A DNA stretch of 64,000 bases from contig NZ_CP087184.1 of the NCBI RefSeq assembly GCF_024749045.1, positions 434,001-498,000 of the forward strand, given 5' to 3'. A model generated the notes under the pieces. That model ran no database searches. It had not been told where the DNA came from and was given only the letters and a program-made list of their open reading frames with translations. The position numbers and the translations under genes are program-made. Shown piece by piece: positions 1 through 8,792 of this stretch (position 1 is the first letter of the stretch; the number at the start of each line of letters is the position of its first letter). This DNA comes from Pseudomonas sp. B21-028. GTDB taxonomy: Bacteria > Pseudomonadota > Gammaproteobacteria > Pseudomonadales > Pseudomonadaceae.

Positions 1-701
1 CCGGCCTCGACCATCATCGACTTCAGGGTCTCCTGGTCCGGGTGCATGCGGATCGATTCGGCCAGGTAGCGATAGCTTTCCGCATCGTTGGTAATCAGCT
101 TGCCCATCAGCGGCATGAAAGCGAACGAGTAGGCGTCGTAGGCCTTGGACATCAGCGCGTTGGTGGGCTTGGAGAATTCCAGCACCAGCAGGCGGCCACC
201 GGGCTTGAGCACCCGCAGCATCGAGCGCAGGGCGTCTTCCTTGTGGGTAACGTTGCGTAGGCCGAAGGCGATGGTCACGCAATCGAAATGGTTGTCCGGG
301 AACGGCAGTTTCTCGGCGTCGGCCTGGACGAACTCGACATTGCCAGCCACGCCCAGGTCCAGCAGGCGGTCGCGACCGACCTTGAGCATGGATTCGTTGA
401 TGTCGGCGAGCACCACATGGCCGGTCGGTCCGACGATGTGGGAGAACTTCTTCGTCAGGTCGCCCGTGCCGCCAGCGATGTCCAGCACGCGATTGCCGCT
501 GCGCACGCCCGACAATTCGATTGCGAAGCGCTTCCACAGACGGTGCATGCCGCCCGAGAGCAGATCGTTCATCAAGTCGTATTTGGCGGCTACCGAGTGG
601 AAAACCTCAGCGACTTTTTCCGCCTTCTGGCTTTCCGGCACGTTCTTGAAGCCGAAGTGAGTGGTGGGTTCGGCATCGCTGCCTTTGCGCTGATCAGTCA
701 T
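1..701 (-). CDS. ubiE: UbiE, ubiquinone/menaquinone C-methyltransferase (partial, C-terminus outside window)
   Basis: Reading the minus strand from an ATG at 701 gives a protein starting [19 protein letters not shown] and continuing open to the window edge, about 233 residues of a family usually near 256. It carries the class I SAM-methyltransferase glycine motif ([11 protein letters not shown]) and the UbiE signatures [17 protein letters not shown] and [13 protein letters not shown]. The enzyme C-methylates the benzoquinol ring in ubiquinone synthesis (DDMQH2 to DMQH2) at the inner face of the cytoplasmic membrane. It is divergent from the small PHA-system gene at 842, and the 140-bp gap between them must hold both promoters. 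The last ~20 residues lie outside the window. Confidence 0.95.
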   Translation of the reverse strand, partial: MTDQRKGSDAEPTTHFGFKNVPESQKAEKVAEVFHSVAAKYDLMNDLLSGGMHRLWKRFAIELSGVRSGNRVLDIAGGTGDLTKKFSHIVGPTGHVVLADINESMLKVGRDRLLDLGVAGNVEFVQADAEKLPFPDNHFDCVTIAFGLRNVTHKEDALRSMLRVLKPGGRLLVLEFSKPTNALMSKAYDAYSFAFMPLMGKLITNDAESYRYLAESIRMHPDQETLKSMMVEA

Positions 702-841
702 ATCGCTGTCACCAAAAAAGAATGCGGGACATTCTAATCCCGGTGGAGGGCTTTGTCTTGGCAAGGCTGAAGGTAAGATGAACCACCGCCGGGACGTTTT
801 GACGCAGTCCGGGCAATTGCCGATATAACAGGAGTCAGCAA

Positions 842-1117
842 ATGGCCAAAATCAGTGTTGAGCGTACCCATGATCTGGGCAAGGAAGCGGCCCGCGCGAA
901 GGCCGACCAGTTGGCGCAGAAATTATCCGACAGCTATGGCCTGAAGCCGCAGTGGGCAGGCGACACGCTGGAGTTCAAGGGGTCTGGAGTGGAGGGCAAG
1001 GTGGCGGTTGGCGAGGACCTGATCCGCGTCGACGTGAAGCTGGGCCTGTTGATGTCGGCCATGAGTGGAATGATCAAGACGGAAATCGAAAAGGCGCTGG
1101 ACAAGGCGTTGGCCTGA
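842..1117 (+). CDS. Polyhydroxyalkanoic acid system family protein, 91 aa
   Basis: This is a 91-residue acidic/basic mixed protein with no signal peptide or membrane segment. Its pattern ([18 protein letters not shown] at the start, a central [15 protein letters not shown], then GLLMSAM and a terminal amphipathic helix) matches the small PHA granule-region family (TIGR02610-like) found beside Pseudomonas PHA genes. Its biochemical role is not established. The ATG at 842 is preceded by aggagtcag, a good ribosome-binding site. It sits between ubiE and the phasin genes, and a REP doublet separates it from phaI, so it is probably transcribed on its own. Confidence 0.8.
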   Translation: MAKISVERTHDLGKEAARAKADQLAQKLSDSYGLKPQWAGDTLEFKGSGVEGKVAVGEDLIRVDVKLGLLMSAMSGMIKTEIEKALDKALA

Positions 1118-1143
1118 CACCGAACTCATGCTGGTACTCCCTC

Positions 1144-1231
1144 TGTGGGAGCGAGCCTGCTCGCGATAGCGGTGGGGCATTCAACGATGATGTTGACGGT
1201 GATATCGCCATCGCGAGCAGGCTCGCTCCCA
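1144..1231. repeat. REP doublet (inverted pair)
   Basis: Two copies of the fluorescent-pseudomonad REP core (tgtgggagcgagcctgctcg and its complement) face each other around a ~35-base non-conserved centre. The doublet lies between the small PHA-system gene and phaI and can fold into a long hairpin. Confidence 0.9.
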
Positions 1232-1363
1232 TAAGAAAGAAGTCAGTGCTTTCAAGATTGTGTGGCTTGTTAGGGTGCCGTTTCTAATTATTCTCCCTAC
1301 TTTGTGCCTGAGCCCGTCCGCATGCGGGCAGTTCCTCCAACCCGTTTTCGAGTGAGGTGCACC

Positions 1364-1786
1364 ATGGCCAAAGTTATTCTGAAGAAAAAAACCGACGTTG
1401 AATCTTCCACGCTTGGCGGCGTGAAAACGTACGCGCGCAAGATCTGGCTGGCGGGCCTGGGCGCATACGCCAAGGTCGGTCAGGAAGGCAGCGAGTACTT
1501 CCAGGAGTTGGTCAAGGCTGGCGAAGTAGTTGAAACCAAAGGTAAAAAGAACATTGCCGGAAAACTTGAAGCGGCCAACAGCGAACTGATTGAAGCCAGG
1601 GCCGACGTCAATACATTCAAGGCCCGGGTTGAAGTACAACTCGATAAAGTCGAGAAGGTATTCGACGCCCGTGTTGCAAGTGCCTTGAATCGTATCGGCA
1701 TTCCGTCTAAACATGACGTTGAGGCACTCTCTGCCAAGCTCGATGAGCTGACGGCACTGCTCGAACGTGTGACGCGTAAACATTAA
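1364..1786 (+). CDS. phaI: PhaI, PHA granule-associated phasin
   Basis: This 140-residue phasin coats medium-chain-length polyhydroxyalkanoate granules. The start was set at the ATG at 1364 (MAKVILKKK), which follows gtgaggtg and gives the usual PhaI length; an in-frame upstream ATG at 1304 would add 20 atypical residues. The motif TYARKIWLAGLGAYAKVGQEG is the phasin_2 signature and is repeated in PhaF downstream. A long heptad-like helix covers the middle, and the end (IGIPSKHDVEALSAKLDELTALLERV) is a short leucine-zipper-like coiled coil. It lies 10 bases upstream of phaF, so the two form an operon that converges on phaC1ZC2D. Confidence 0.93.
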   Translation: MAKVILKKKTDVESSTLGGVKTYARKIWLAGLGAYAKVGQEGSEYFQELVKAGEVVETKGKKNIAGKLEAANSELIEARADVNTFKARVEVQLDKVEKVFDARVASALNRIGIPSKHDVEALSAKLDELTALLERVTRKH

Positions 1787-1796
1787 GGAGAACGGG

Positions 1797-2732
1797 ATGG
1801 CTGGCAAAAAAACAACCGAAAAAGAAAGCAGCTCGTGGGCCGGGAAGATTGAAAAATATTCCCGCAAAATCTGGCTTGCTGGTTTAGGCGTGTACTCGAA
1901 GATCGACACTGACGGCAGCAAACTCTTCGAGTCCCTGGTTAAGGACGGCGAGAAGGCCGAAAAGCTCACCAAGACAGCGGTTGGCAAGCAAGTCGATGCC
2001 GCCAAGGACTCTGCCGGGTCCGCCAAGTCGCGAATGAGCGGCGTGAAGGATCGTGCAATGGGCAAGTGGGACGAACTGGAAGGGGCTTTCGACAAGCGCC
2101 TGAACAGTGCGATCTCTCGCCTTGGCGTGCCAAGCCGCAATGAAGTCAAGGCACTGCACAGCAAGGTCGACACCCTGACCAAACAGATCGAGAAACTCAC
2201 CGGGGCCAAGGTCGCACCGGTGGCAGCCAAGACTGCAGCGGCCAAGCCGGCCACCAAGACAGCAGCCAAGCCATTGGTTAAAGCAGCGGCAAAAGCCGTT
2301 GCCAAACCTGCGGTGAAAGCCGCGGCCAAGCCTGTGGCAAAAACCGCTGCGGCCAAGCCTGCAGTCAAGGCAGCGGCCAAGCCGGTAGCGGCTAAAGCGG
2401 CAGCCAAGCCTGCCGCGAAGACTGCGGCGAAACCTGCGGCAAAAACCGCGGCGGCCAAACCAGTTGCGGCCAAACCGGCAGCGAAACCCGCGGCCAAACC
2501 AGCAGTCAAGGCAGCGGCCAAGCCGGCAGTAAAAGCGGCAGCCAAACCTGCCGCCGCGAAGAAGCCTGCCGTGAAGAAAGCGGCTGCGCCAAAAGCAGCG
2601 GCACCCAAGGCTCCGGCAGCCGTCGCAAAACCGGCCACCCCGACGAGCACGGCAAACTCCGTCTCGGCGCCGACCCCGGTGGCCACCCCGACTCCAGCGC
2701 CGGCTCCATCGACGCCTACCAGTCAGTCCTGA
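1797..2732 (+). CDS. phaF: PhaF, phasin with histone H1-like AAKP tail
   Basis: PhaF is 311 residues. The N-terminal ~140 residues are a phasin domain (KIEKYSRKIWLAGLGVYSKI) ending in a coiled coil (VPSRNEVKALHSKVDTLTKQ). The C-terminal half is a low-complexity, lysine/alanine/proline repeat (AAAKPAxK units) resembling eukaryotic histone H1 and AlgP. In P. putida this tail binds DNA and helps position granules on the nucleoid at division. The ATG at 1797 follows aaggagaacggg. The repeat tail is a natural site for length variation. An intrinsic terminator follows directly. Confidence 0.95.
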   Translation: MAGKKTTEKESSSWAGKIEKYSRKIWLAGLGVYSKIDTDGSKLFESLVKDGEKAEKLTKTAVGKQVDAAKDSAGSAKSRMSGVKDRAMGKWDELEGAFDKRLNSAISRLGVPSRNEVKALHSKVDTLTKQIEKLTGAKVAPVAAKTAAAKPATKTAAKPLVKAAAKAVAKPAVKAAAKPVAKTAAAKPAVKAAAKPVAAKAAAKPAAKTAAKPAAKTAAAKPVAAKPAAKPAAKPAVKAAAKPAVKAAAKPAAAKKPAVKKAAAPKAAAPKAPAAVAKPATPTSTANSVSAPTPVATPTPAPAPSTPTSQS

Positions 2733-2750
2733 TTTTTCAGGGCACACAAG

Positions 2751-2783
2751 AAAACGCCCGGCCTGTGAAGGTCGGGCGTTTTT
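2751..2783 (+). terminator. Intrinsic terminator after phaF
   Basis: A stem aacgcccg/cgggcgtt with a short loop is followed by a T run, 19 bases after the phaF stop. The A run in front would give a U tract on the opposite strand too, so it may also stop transcription arriving from phaD. Confidence 0.88.
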
Positions 2784-2806
2784 GTTCATGAGTGTCACAG
2801 GGCCCT

Positions 2807-2894
2807 TGTGGGAGCGAGCCTGCTCGCGATAGCGGTGCATCAGTGACATCCATGCTGCTGATCCAACGCCTTCGCGAGCAGGCTCGCTCCCACA
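2807..2894. repeat. REP doublet between convergent phaF and phaD
   Basis: This inverted REP pair has the same core as the copy at 1144 (gtgggagcgagcctgctcgc and complement). It sits directly in front of the phaD stop codon, between two converging transcription units. Confidence 0.9.
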
Positions 2895-2903
2895 GGGGAA
2901 GGG

Positions 2904-3524
2904 TTATTCGTGGTCTTCCAGATACCGCAACGCCAACCGTTCGGTCGCTACCTTGGCCGCCGGCAGCAAGTGCGGGGCCACCAGCATCATGATCTGATAG
3001 ACCACCAGCCGCACCTCTCCTTGGCGATCAAGAATCCGCTGGTAGTCCAGCGAGAACAGCAACGTCAGAGTGATCTGTTCCACCAGTTGCCCCAGGGCCT
3101 GGGTGCCGCTGACCAGGAATCCCTGGGCCTTGAGTTGCGCCAGCAGGGACGCCAGGGTGCGCTTCAGGGCATTGAGCAACTGGCGGATACCCTTGGCCAG
3201 TTTCGGCAGACGCCCGGCCAGGTTCGACAAGTCCTGGAAGAGGAACCTGTATTGGGCCAGGCGTTCGACGATCAGGTGCAGGAACAACCAGTAATCCTCC
3301 GGCGCCAGTTGCGCGTCGGCGGGGGGATCCAGCAGCGGTGACAGTGCTGCCTGGAAGTGCTCGAACAGCCCAAGGACAAGGGGTTCCTTGCCATGGAAGT
3401 GGTAATAGAGATTGCCGGGGCTGATGCCCATTTCATTGGCGATCTCCAGGGTAGAGACGTTCGGTTCGCCCTTTTCATTGAACAGATGCAGGGCGCATTC
3501 AAGAATGCGGTCGCGGGTTTTCAT
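2904..3524 (-). CDS. phaD: PhaD, TetR-family activator of the PHA locus
   Basis: This 206-residue regulator has an N-terminal TetR helix-turn-helix (residues ~5-50: RILECALHLFNEKG, then VSTLEIANEMGISPGNLYYHF) and a C-terminal all-helical ligand domain. In P. putida, PhaD is atypical for TetR proteins: it activates the phaC1 and phaI promoters, probably in response to a CoA intermediate of fatty-acid degradation. It is the last gene of phaC1-phaZ-phaC2-phaD, 60 bases after phaC2, and converges with phaF. Confidence 0.92.
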   Translation of the reverse strand: MKTRDRILECALHLFNEKGEPNVSTLEIANEMGISPGNLYYHFHGKEPLVLGLFEHFQAALSPLLDPPADAQLAPEDYWLFLHLIVERLAQYRFLFQDLSNLAGRLPKLAKGIRQLLNALKRTLASLLAQLKAQGFLVSGTQALGQLVEQITLTLLFSLDYQRILDRQGEVRLVVYQIMMLVAPHLLPAAKVATERLALRYLEDHE

Positions 3525-3584
3525 CCGGTTTTCTTAATGGTGGAGTCGTGCCACGGCCGGCGGCTCGACCGTGGAGTGGGCCGT

Positions 3585-5267
3585 TCAACGCACGCGTACA
3601 TAGGTTCCGGGTGCAGCCTCCAGCGGTGGGTATTTGGCATTGCCCAGGGTCATCCGGGTTTCATGTCGGGCACCGGAGCGCGCCTGAATCCACTCCAGCC
3701 ATTGAGGCCACCAGCTGCCATCGACGTGTTTGCCGTCGTAGTACCAGGCCCGCGGGTCGCCGCTCAATTGCGGGTTCTCGACGTAATTGGCCTTGGGATT
3801 GCCCGGTGGGTTGATGATGCTCTGGATATGGCCGCTGTTGGAGAGCACGAAGCGTCGCTCGCCTCCCAGCAGCAACGTCGACCGATACACCGAGTCCCAC
3901 GGGGTGATGTGGTCGTTTATGCCGGCCACGCTGAAGCTGTCCACTGTCACCTTCTGCAGGTCGATCGGCGTGCCGCACACTTCCAGCGCCCCGGGGCGGG
4001 TCAGTGGGTTGTGTTTGAAAAGGTCCAGCAGTTCGCCGTGATAGGCCGCCGGCAGTCGGGTGGAGTCGTTGTTCCAATAGAGGATGTCGAAGGCCGGCGG
4101 CTCCTTGCCCAGCAAGTAGTTATTGATGAAGTAATTCCACACCAGGTCGTTGGGCCGCATCCAGGCGAATACCCGGGCCATGTCACGGCCATCGAGAATG
4201 CCTTTCTGGTAGGAGCGGCGCTTGGCGGCTTCGAGGGCCTGTTCGTCGAGGAACAGGGTGGCGGCGCTGTCGATCTCGCAGTCCAGCAGGCTCACCAGGT
4301 ACGTGGCGCTGGCGACCCGGCGCAGCTGGCGCTTGGCTTGCAGATGGCCCTGCAGGGCGGCGATGGTCGTGCCGCCAGCGCAGGCCCCCATCAGGTTGAC
4401 CTCACGGGCGCCGGTGATCGCCCGGCAGACGTTCATGGCTTCTTCGGTCGCCTGCACATAACTGGACAGGCCCCATTCTCGGTGGCGCACATCCGGGTTG
4501 CGCCAACTGATGATGAACACCTGCAGGCCATTCTTCAGGGCGTACTGGACGACGCTGTTGGAAGGGGTCAGGTCGAAAACGTAGAACTTGTTGATCTGCG
4601 GCGGCACGATCAGCAACGGCTTGGCGTATTGCTTTTCGCTCATGGGCCGGTATTGGATCAGCTCCAGCAGTTCATTGCGGAAGACCACCGCACCGGGTGT
4701 GATCGCCAGGGTCTTGCCGACCTCGAAGGCATGGGGCGTGATCTGCCGCGGCATCCCATCGTTGTGCAGCACGTCGTCGACCAGGTGACTGATGCCGCGG
4801 ATCAGGCTGGTGCCGCCGGAGTTGAAGAACTCCTTGACCGCCAGCGGGTTGAGCAAGGTGTTCGAGGGCGCCATGGCGTCGTTGAGCAAGGAGAAGGCGA
4901 AGTGCGCGCGTGCATGATCATCAGGCGTCATGTCGCAATCGTCGATCCAGCTCCTGACCTGTTTCTGCCAGGCCAGGTAGGCCTGCAGGCTGCGACGGTA
5001 GAAGGGGTTGAGCTCCCAGGTCGGATCAGCGAAGCGCTTGTCCTTGGGATTGGTGGGGTGCAGGGTTTCCCCCAACAACACACAGCCCAGCTGGCCGCCC
5101 AGCTTCAACGCGTGGCGGGCACTGTTCACCGGGTTGCGCAAGCCGTAGGCGGCAACGTCGCGCAAGGTGGACAACAAGTCCCTGCCGCGCAGGCCGGTGA
5201 CCGCACTTTGCGCGCTGGTGACGCTGGCAGGGGCGGGCGTGGAACCCTTCGCCGGTTTGTCGCGCAT
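3585..5267 (-). CDS. phaC2: PhaC2, class II PHA synthase
   Basis: PhaC2 polymerises medium-chain 3-hydroxyacyl-CoA into PHA at the granule surface. The 560-residue length is standard. The alpha/beta-hydrolase lipase-like box is GACAGG, with the nucleophile at Cys296, and the triad is completed by Asp451 (GINDHITPW) and His479 (NSGHIQS). Position 130, which influences class II substrate preference, is Asp here and Glu in PhaC1. The start is an ATG at 5267 (MRDKPAKG). It lies between phaZ and phaD in one minus-strand operon. The paralogue at 6459-8138 has identical catalytic numbering. Confidence 0.96.
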   Translation of the reverse strand: MRDKPAKGSTPAPASVTSAQSAVTGLRGRDLLSTLRDVAAYGLRNPVNSARHALKLGGQLGCVLLGETLHPTNPKDKRFADPTWELNPFYRRSLQAYLAWQKQVRSWIDDCDMTPDDHARAHFAFSLLNDAMAPSNTLLNPLAVKEFFNSGGTSLIRGISHLVDDVLHNDGMPRQITPHAFEVGKTLAITPGAVVFRNELLELIQYRPMSEKQYAKPLLIVPPQINKFYVFDLTPSNSVVQYALKNGLQVFIISWRNPDVRHREWGLSSYVQATEEAMNVCRAITGAREVNLMGACAGGTTIAALQGHLQAKRQLRRVASATYLVSLLDCEIDSAATLFLDEQALEAAKRRSYQKGILDGRDMARVFAWMRPNDLVWNYFINNYLLGKEPPAFDILYWNNDSTRLPAAYHGELLDLFKHNPLTRPGALEVCGTPIDLQKVTVDSFSVAGINDHITPWDSVYRSTLLLGGERRFVLSNSGHIQSIINPPGNPKANYVENPQLSGDPRAWYYDGKHVDGSWWPQWLEWIQARSGARHETRMTLGNAKYPPLEAAPGTYVRVR

Positions 5268-5376
5268 GAGTCAACTCCTTCATCATCAAGCTAAAAACAG
5301 ACACACCGAACCAGACAACATAGTCGCTGTTTCGGAAGTTGCGCGTTCCGGCTTCCTGCCAGGCGCGATGGGACTG

Positions 5377-6234
5377 TCAGCCGCTACCTTGCGGCGTGGG
5401 ACGCGGATGCATGACCGCGCGCTGACGCTCTTCCTCCAGGAATTTCATGATGATGGGCGCCACGGCCTCGGCCCGGGTGATCAGGAACAGATGGCCGTCA
5501 TCGATGATGTGCAGCTGGGAGTTGGGAATGCGCCAGGCCAGCATGCGCATGTTGATCAATGGGATCAACGGATCATCGTCGCCGGCCAGGATCAGGGTCG
5601 GCTGATGGATCTTGTGCAGCCAGTGGATACTGGTCCAGCCCAGGCCGGCAAACAGTTGCCAGTAATACCCGAGCTTGCCCGCCGAGCGGACCCTGGCCGC
5701 GTGGCTGGTCGCTAGGCTCGGGTCGCGGCGGAACGAGCCGCCATAGATCAGCGGCGCGATGCGCAGCACATGGGAGGGCTGCACGTAGCGCCTGGGGCTG
5801 GCCATCATCCACAGAACCTTCGGCTTGCCCGGCACCATCACCGCTCCGGCGGCCGTGGCCGCCAATATCAGCTTCTTGCAGCGCTCCGGGTAGTCGTGGG
5901 CGAACTGCTGGGCCAGGGCTCCGCCCCAAGACACACCGACCACGCTGACCTGCCCATAGTCGAGGTAATCGAGCATGCGTGCGGCAAGCTTTGCCAGGCC
6001 GGGAAAGCGATAGGGCCGGCTGGGTGTCGATGAACCGCCGACACCGGGCACGTCGAAGGCGATGACTTCCAGGTCCGGGTCCAGGGCCTCGATGAACGGG
6101 AACAACAGCTCCAGGTTGGCGCCGATGCCGTTGAAGATCAGCAGGGGCGTCAAGTGAGGCTTGCCGGGGCGTACCGCGGTGCGCAAGGTCTGGCCATCCA
6201 GATCGACGGTACGGAAAATGTACGGTTGCGGCAT
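5377..6234 (-). CDS. phaZ: PhaZ, intracellular medium-chain-length PHA depolymerase
   Basis: This 285-residue alpha/beta hydrolase mobilises stored PHA. The lipase box GVSWGG places the nucleophile at Ser102. Asp221 (AGDDDPLIP) and His248 (DDGHLF) complete the triad at the positions known for P. putida PhaZ. The loop HG-equivalent FNGIGAN forms the oxyanion region. No signal peptide is present, consistent with action on intracellular granules. It sits between the two synthase genes. A REP doublet separates it from phaC1, which could reduce read-through or stabilise the upstream transcript. Confidence 0.96.
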   Translation of the reverse strand: MPQPYIFRTVDLDGQTLRTAVRPGKPHLTPLLIFNGIGANLELLFPFIEALDPDLEVIAFDVPGVGGSSTPSRPYRFPGLAKLAARMLDYLDYGQVSVVGVSWGGALAQQFAHDYPERCKKLILAATAAGAVMVPGKPKVLWMMASPRRYVQPSHVLRIAPLIYGGSFRRDPSLATSHAARVRSAGKLGYYWQLFAGLGWTSIHWLHKIHQPTLILAGDDDPLIPLINMRMLAWRIPNSQLHIIDDGHLFLITRAEAVAPIIMKFLEEERQRAVMHPRPTPQGSG

Positions 6235-6285
6235 GCTTCAAGCCCTGTGGGTTATGTCGCGATCTTTCACTTTTTCCCGATTCCT

Positions 6286-6374
6286 TGTGGGAGCGAGCCT
6301 GCTCGCGATAGCGCCAGGCCAGTCAAATCCATACCGACTGACCCGACGCCATCGCGAGCAGGCTCGCTCCCACA
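6286..6374. repeat. REP doublet inside the pha operon (phaC1-phaZ gap)
   Basis: An inverted pair of REP cores (tgtgggagcgagcctgctcg and complement) lies between two genes normally cotranscribed. Folding in the mRNA would place a stable hairpin at the 3' end of the phaC1 message. Confidence 0.9.
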
Positions 6375-6458
6375 GGGGATTTGCTGCGGGTATGGGGTTG
6401 GGTTCGCAGCGGGCGAGCCCTGCATCACATCAGGGTATCGGCAGGCCAGTCGCATCCG

Positions 6459-8138
6459 TTACCGCTCATGCACATACGTACCGGGTGCCGCTTCACCCGC
6501 CACGTAGGTCTTGTTGCCCAGCACGGTAGGCGCCTTTTTCAGTTTGCCCGAGCGCTCGGCCTGCCAGGCTTGCCAGTGCAACCACCAGGAGTCGGTGTGC
6601 TTGGTGGAGTTTTCCTGCCAGTCCTCGGCCTTGGCGGGCATGTCTTCACTGGTCATGTAGCGCGACTTGGGGTTGCCCGGCGGGTTGAGGATGCTCTGGA
6701 TATGACCGCTGCTCGACAGCACGAAATCAACTTTGCCGCCGAACAGTTGCGCCGACTTGTAGCAGGACTTCCACGGCGTGATGTGGTCGTTGGTGCCTGC
6801 CAGGGCAAAGATGTCGGCGGTGACCTGCTTGAGGTCGATCGGCGTGCCGCACACTTCCAGTGCATTGGGCCGGGTCAACGGGTTGGTCTTGAACATTTCG
6901 ATGAGGTCGCCGTGGAACGCCGCCGGAAGCCTCGTGGTGTCGTTGTTCCAGAAGAGAATGTCGAATACCGGCGGCTCGTTGCCCAGCAGGTAGTTGTTGA
7001 CCCAGTAGTTCCAGATCAGGTCGTTGGGGCGCATCCAGGCGAAGACCTTTGCCATGTCGCGGCCTTCGAGTACTCCCGCCTGGTACGAGTGGCGCTTGGC
7101 GGCTTCGAGGGTCTGCTCGTCGACGAACAGCGCCACGTCGGTGTCCAGGGTGGTGTCGAGCACGCTCACCAGCAGGGTCAGGGCGTTGACTTTCTTCTCG
7201 CCGAGCGCGGCGTAATGGCCCAGCAGCGCGGTGCAGGTGATGCCACCCGAGCAGGCGCCCAGCATGTTCACGTCCTTGCTGCCGGTGATGGCCGTGACCA
7301 CATCCACCGCTTCCTTGAGCGCCTCGATGTAGGTCGACAGGCCCCATTCGCGCTGTTCCTTGGTGGGGTTGCGCCAGCTGACAATGAAGGTCTGCACATT
7401 GCTGCGCAGGCAGAAGCGCGCCAGGCTCTTGTCCGGGCTCAGATCGAATACGTAGAACTTGTTGATCTGCGGCGGCACCACCAGCAGGGGGCGTTCATGG
7501 ACCTGCTCGGTGATGGGACGGTACTGGATCAGCTCCAGCACGTCGTTGCGAAACACCACGGCACCTTCGGTCACGCCCAGGCTCTTGCCGACTTCGAATG
7601 CGCCCATGTCCACCTGGCTCGGCATCCCGCCGTTGTGCACCAGGTCCTTGGCCAGGTGGGACAGGCCGTCCAGCAGGCTCTTGCCGCCGGTTTCGAAGAA
7701 GCGCTTGACCGCCGCCGGGTTGGCCGCCGAGTTGGTCGGCGACATGGCCTCGGTCATCAGGTTGATCACGAAATGCCCGCGGCTGATGTCCTGGGGCGTC
7801 AGGTTGCTGTCATCGATCCAGGCGTGCAATTCCTTGCGCCAGGCCAGGTAGGTCTGCATGTAGCGTTTGTAGAGCGGGTTCTGGTTCCACGCCGGGTCGT
7901 TGAAGCGGCGGTCATCGGCGGCTGGTTGCAGCGCGGATTTGCCAAACAGGACGTTCTTGAGTTCGGCACCGAAATGGGCGACGTGCCTGGCGCTGTGCAG
8001 CGGTTGCTTGAGAGTCTGGGTCAGCACCATGCGAGCAGAGGCCAGCAGGTCTTTTCTGCGCAAGCCGACGACGGGATTCAACCCCAGGGTATTTTCCGAG
8101 GCCTGGTACTTCAGGTCATCGTTGTTCTTGTTGCTCAT
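6459..8138 (-). CDS. phaC1: PhaC1, class II PHA synthase
   Basis: PhaC1 is the first and main synthase of the locus and has 559 residues. The lipase-like box GACSGG holds Cys296, and Asp451 (GTNDHITPW) and His479 (SSGHIQS) complete the triad. Residues Glu130, Ser325, Ser477 and Gln481, which govern substrate range in class II synthases, have the usual medium-chain-length identities. It is the head of phaC1-phaZ-phaC2-phaD on the minus strand. A close match to a sigma-54 promoter lies ~140 bases upstream. A 270-base gap separates it from the DUF971 gene behind it. Confidence 0.97.
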   Translation of the reverse strand: MSNKNNDDLKYQASENTLGLNPVVGLRRKDLLASARMVLTQTLKQPLHSARHVAHFGAELKNVLFGKSALQPAADDRRFNDPAWNQNPLYKRYMQTYLAWRKELHAWIDDSNLTPQDISRGHFVINLMTEAMSPTNSAANPAAVKRFFETGGKSLLDGLSHLAKDLVHNGGMPSQVDMGAFEVGKSLGVTEGAVVFRNDVLELIQYRPITEQVHERPLLVVPPQINKFYVFDLSPDKSLARFCLRSNVQTFIVSWRNPTKEQREWGLSTYIEALKEAVDVVTAITGSKDVNMLGACSGGITCTALLGHYAALGEKKVNALTLLVSVLDTTLDTDVALFVDEQTLEAAKRHSYQAGVLEGRDMAKVFAWMRPNDLIWNYWVNNYLLGNEPPVFDILFWNNDTTRLPAAFHGDLIEMFKTNPLTRPNALEVCGTPIDLKQVTADIFALAGTNDHITPWKSCYKSAQLFGGKVDFVLSSSGHIQSILNPPGNPKSRYMTSEDMPAKAEDWQENSTKHTDSWWLHWQAWQAERSGKLKKAPTVLGNKTYVAGEAAPGTYVHER

Positions 8139-8279
8139 CTACGACGCTCCATTGTCAGACGAGTACCGGGGCCGTGCCATAAAGCCACACAGCCAATACC
8201 AGGTACGCTGCTCGGGTGACCGTTAATTCCGCATCGTGGCCAATGAGGAAACATGTGCAAGGGCACTCGCAGGTTCCTT

Positions 8280-8295
8280 TGCAGGGAACTTGCCA
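8280..8295 (-). promoter_or_regulatory. Candidate sigma-54 promoter of phaC1
   Basis: On the minus strand the sequence reads TGGCAAGTTCCCTGCA, with the -24 GG and -12 GC dinucleotides exactly ten bases apart, as sigma-54 requires. It lies about 142 bases upstream of the phaC1 ATG. Sigma-54-type sequences have been reported upstream of phaC1 in several pseudomonads. No enhancer-binding site was identified. Confidence 0.6.
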
Positions 8296-8411
8296 GCACC
8301 ATTGGTTACCCGAGTTTAATTTTTTTCGCAAGCAGGCCAGTCATTGACCTTGTCGGAGGACATTCAAGCAGATGAGTCTAGAAAGTTCGCCCTAAAGCGC
8401 CAGCCCTTGAG

Positions 8412-8789
8412 CTAGAGCATCAGCTTGACGACGGACTCGTTCGGATCCCGGGTTTTTCCGGCGGCCTTGAGCTCGGCAAGATAATCGCTCCACAGGTCGT
8501 CCTGGCGCACGGCCAACTGGTAAAGGTACTCCCAGGTGAACAGTCCGCTGTCATGGCCGTCGTCGAAGGTCAATTTCAGTGCGTACTGGCCGGCGGGTTC
8601 GATCTTGGACAAGCCGACGTTGAGCTTGCCGTATTGCAGGATGGGCTTGCCGTGGCCCTGGACCTCGGCGGAAGGCGAATGCACCCGCAGGAATTCGGCG
8701 GGCAGGTGGTATTCCTCGTCCGGCGCGTATCTCAGCGTCAGGGTCTTCGAGGCTTTGTGCAGGTTGATGGCGGTGGGGAGTCTGGTCAT
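8412..8789 (-). CDS. DUF971 / gamma-butyrobetaine hydroxylase-like N-terminal domain protein, 125 aa
   Basis: The protein is a single DUF971 (GBBH-like N-terminal) domain: an N-terminal strand pair (INLHKASKTLTLRYAPDEEYHLPAEFLRVHSPSA) and the signature FDDGHDSGLFTWEYLYQL. In larger enzymes this domain precedes a 2-oxoglutarate dioxygenase; stand-alone versions have been linked to iron-sulfur carrier functions, but no role is shown here. The gene sits between hslU and phaC1, as in P. aeruginosa. A heptamer repeat separates it from hslU. The ATG at 8789 is the only good start. Confidence 0.8.
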   Translation of the reverse strand: MTRLPTAINLHKASKTLTLRYAPDEEYHLPAEFLRVHSPSAEVQGHGKPILQYGKLNVGLSKIEPAGQYALKLTFDDGHDSGLFTWEYLYQLAVRQDDLWSDYLAELKAAGKTRDPNESVVKLML

Positions 8790-8792
8790 GAA

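Noticed and set aside
1181..2849. 501- and 321-codon frames antisense to phaF
   Set aside because: They are translations of the AAKP repeat complement (Ala/Gly/Leu or Arg/Gly/Cys runs). phaF is the real gene.
3357..8219. 645- and 612-codon plus-strand frames across phaC2 and phaC1
   Set aside because: They are antisense to genes with intact Cys-Asp-His triads and lack recognisable domains or ribosome-binding sites.
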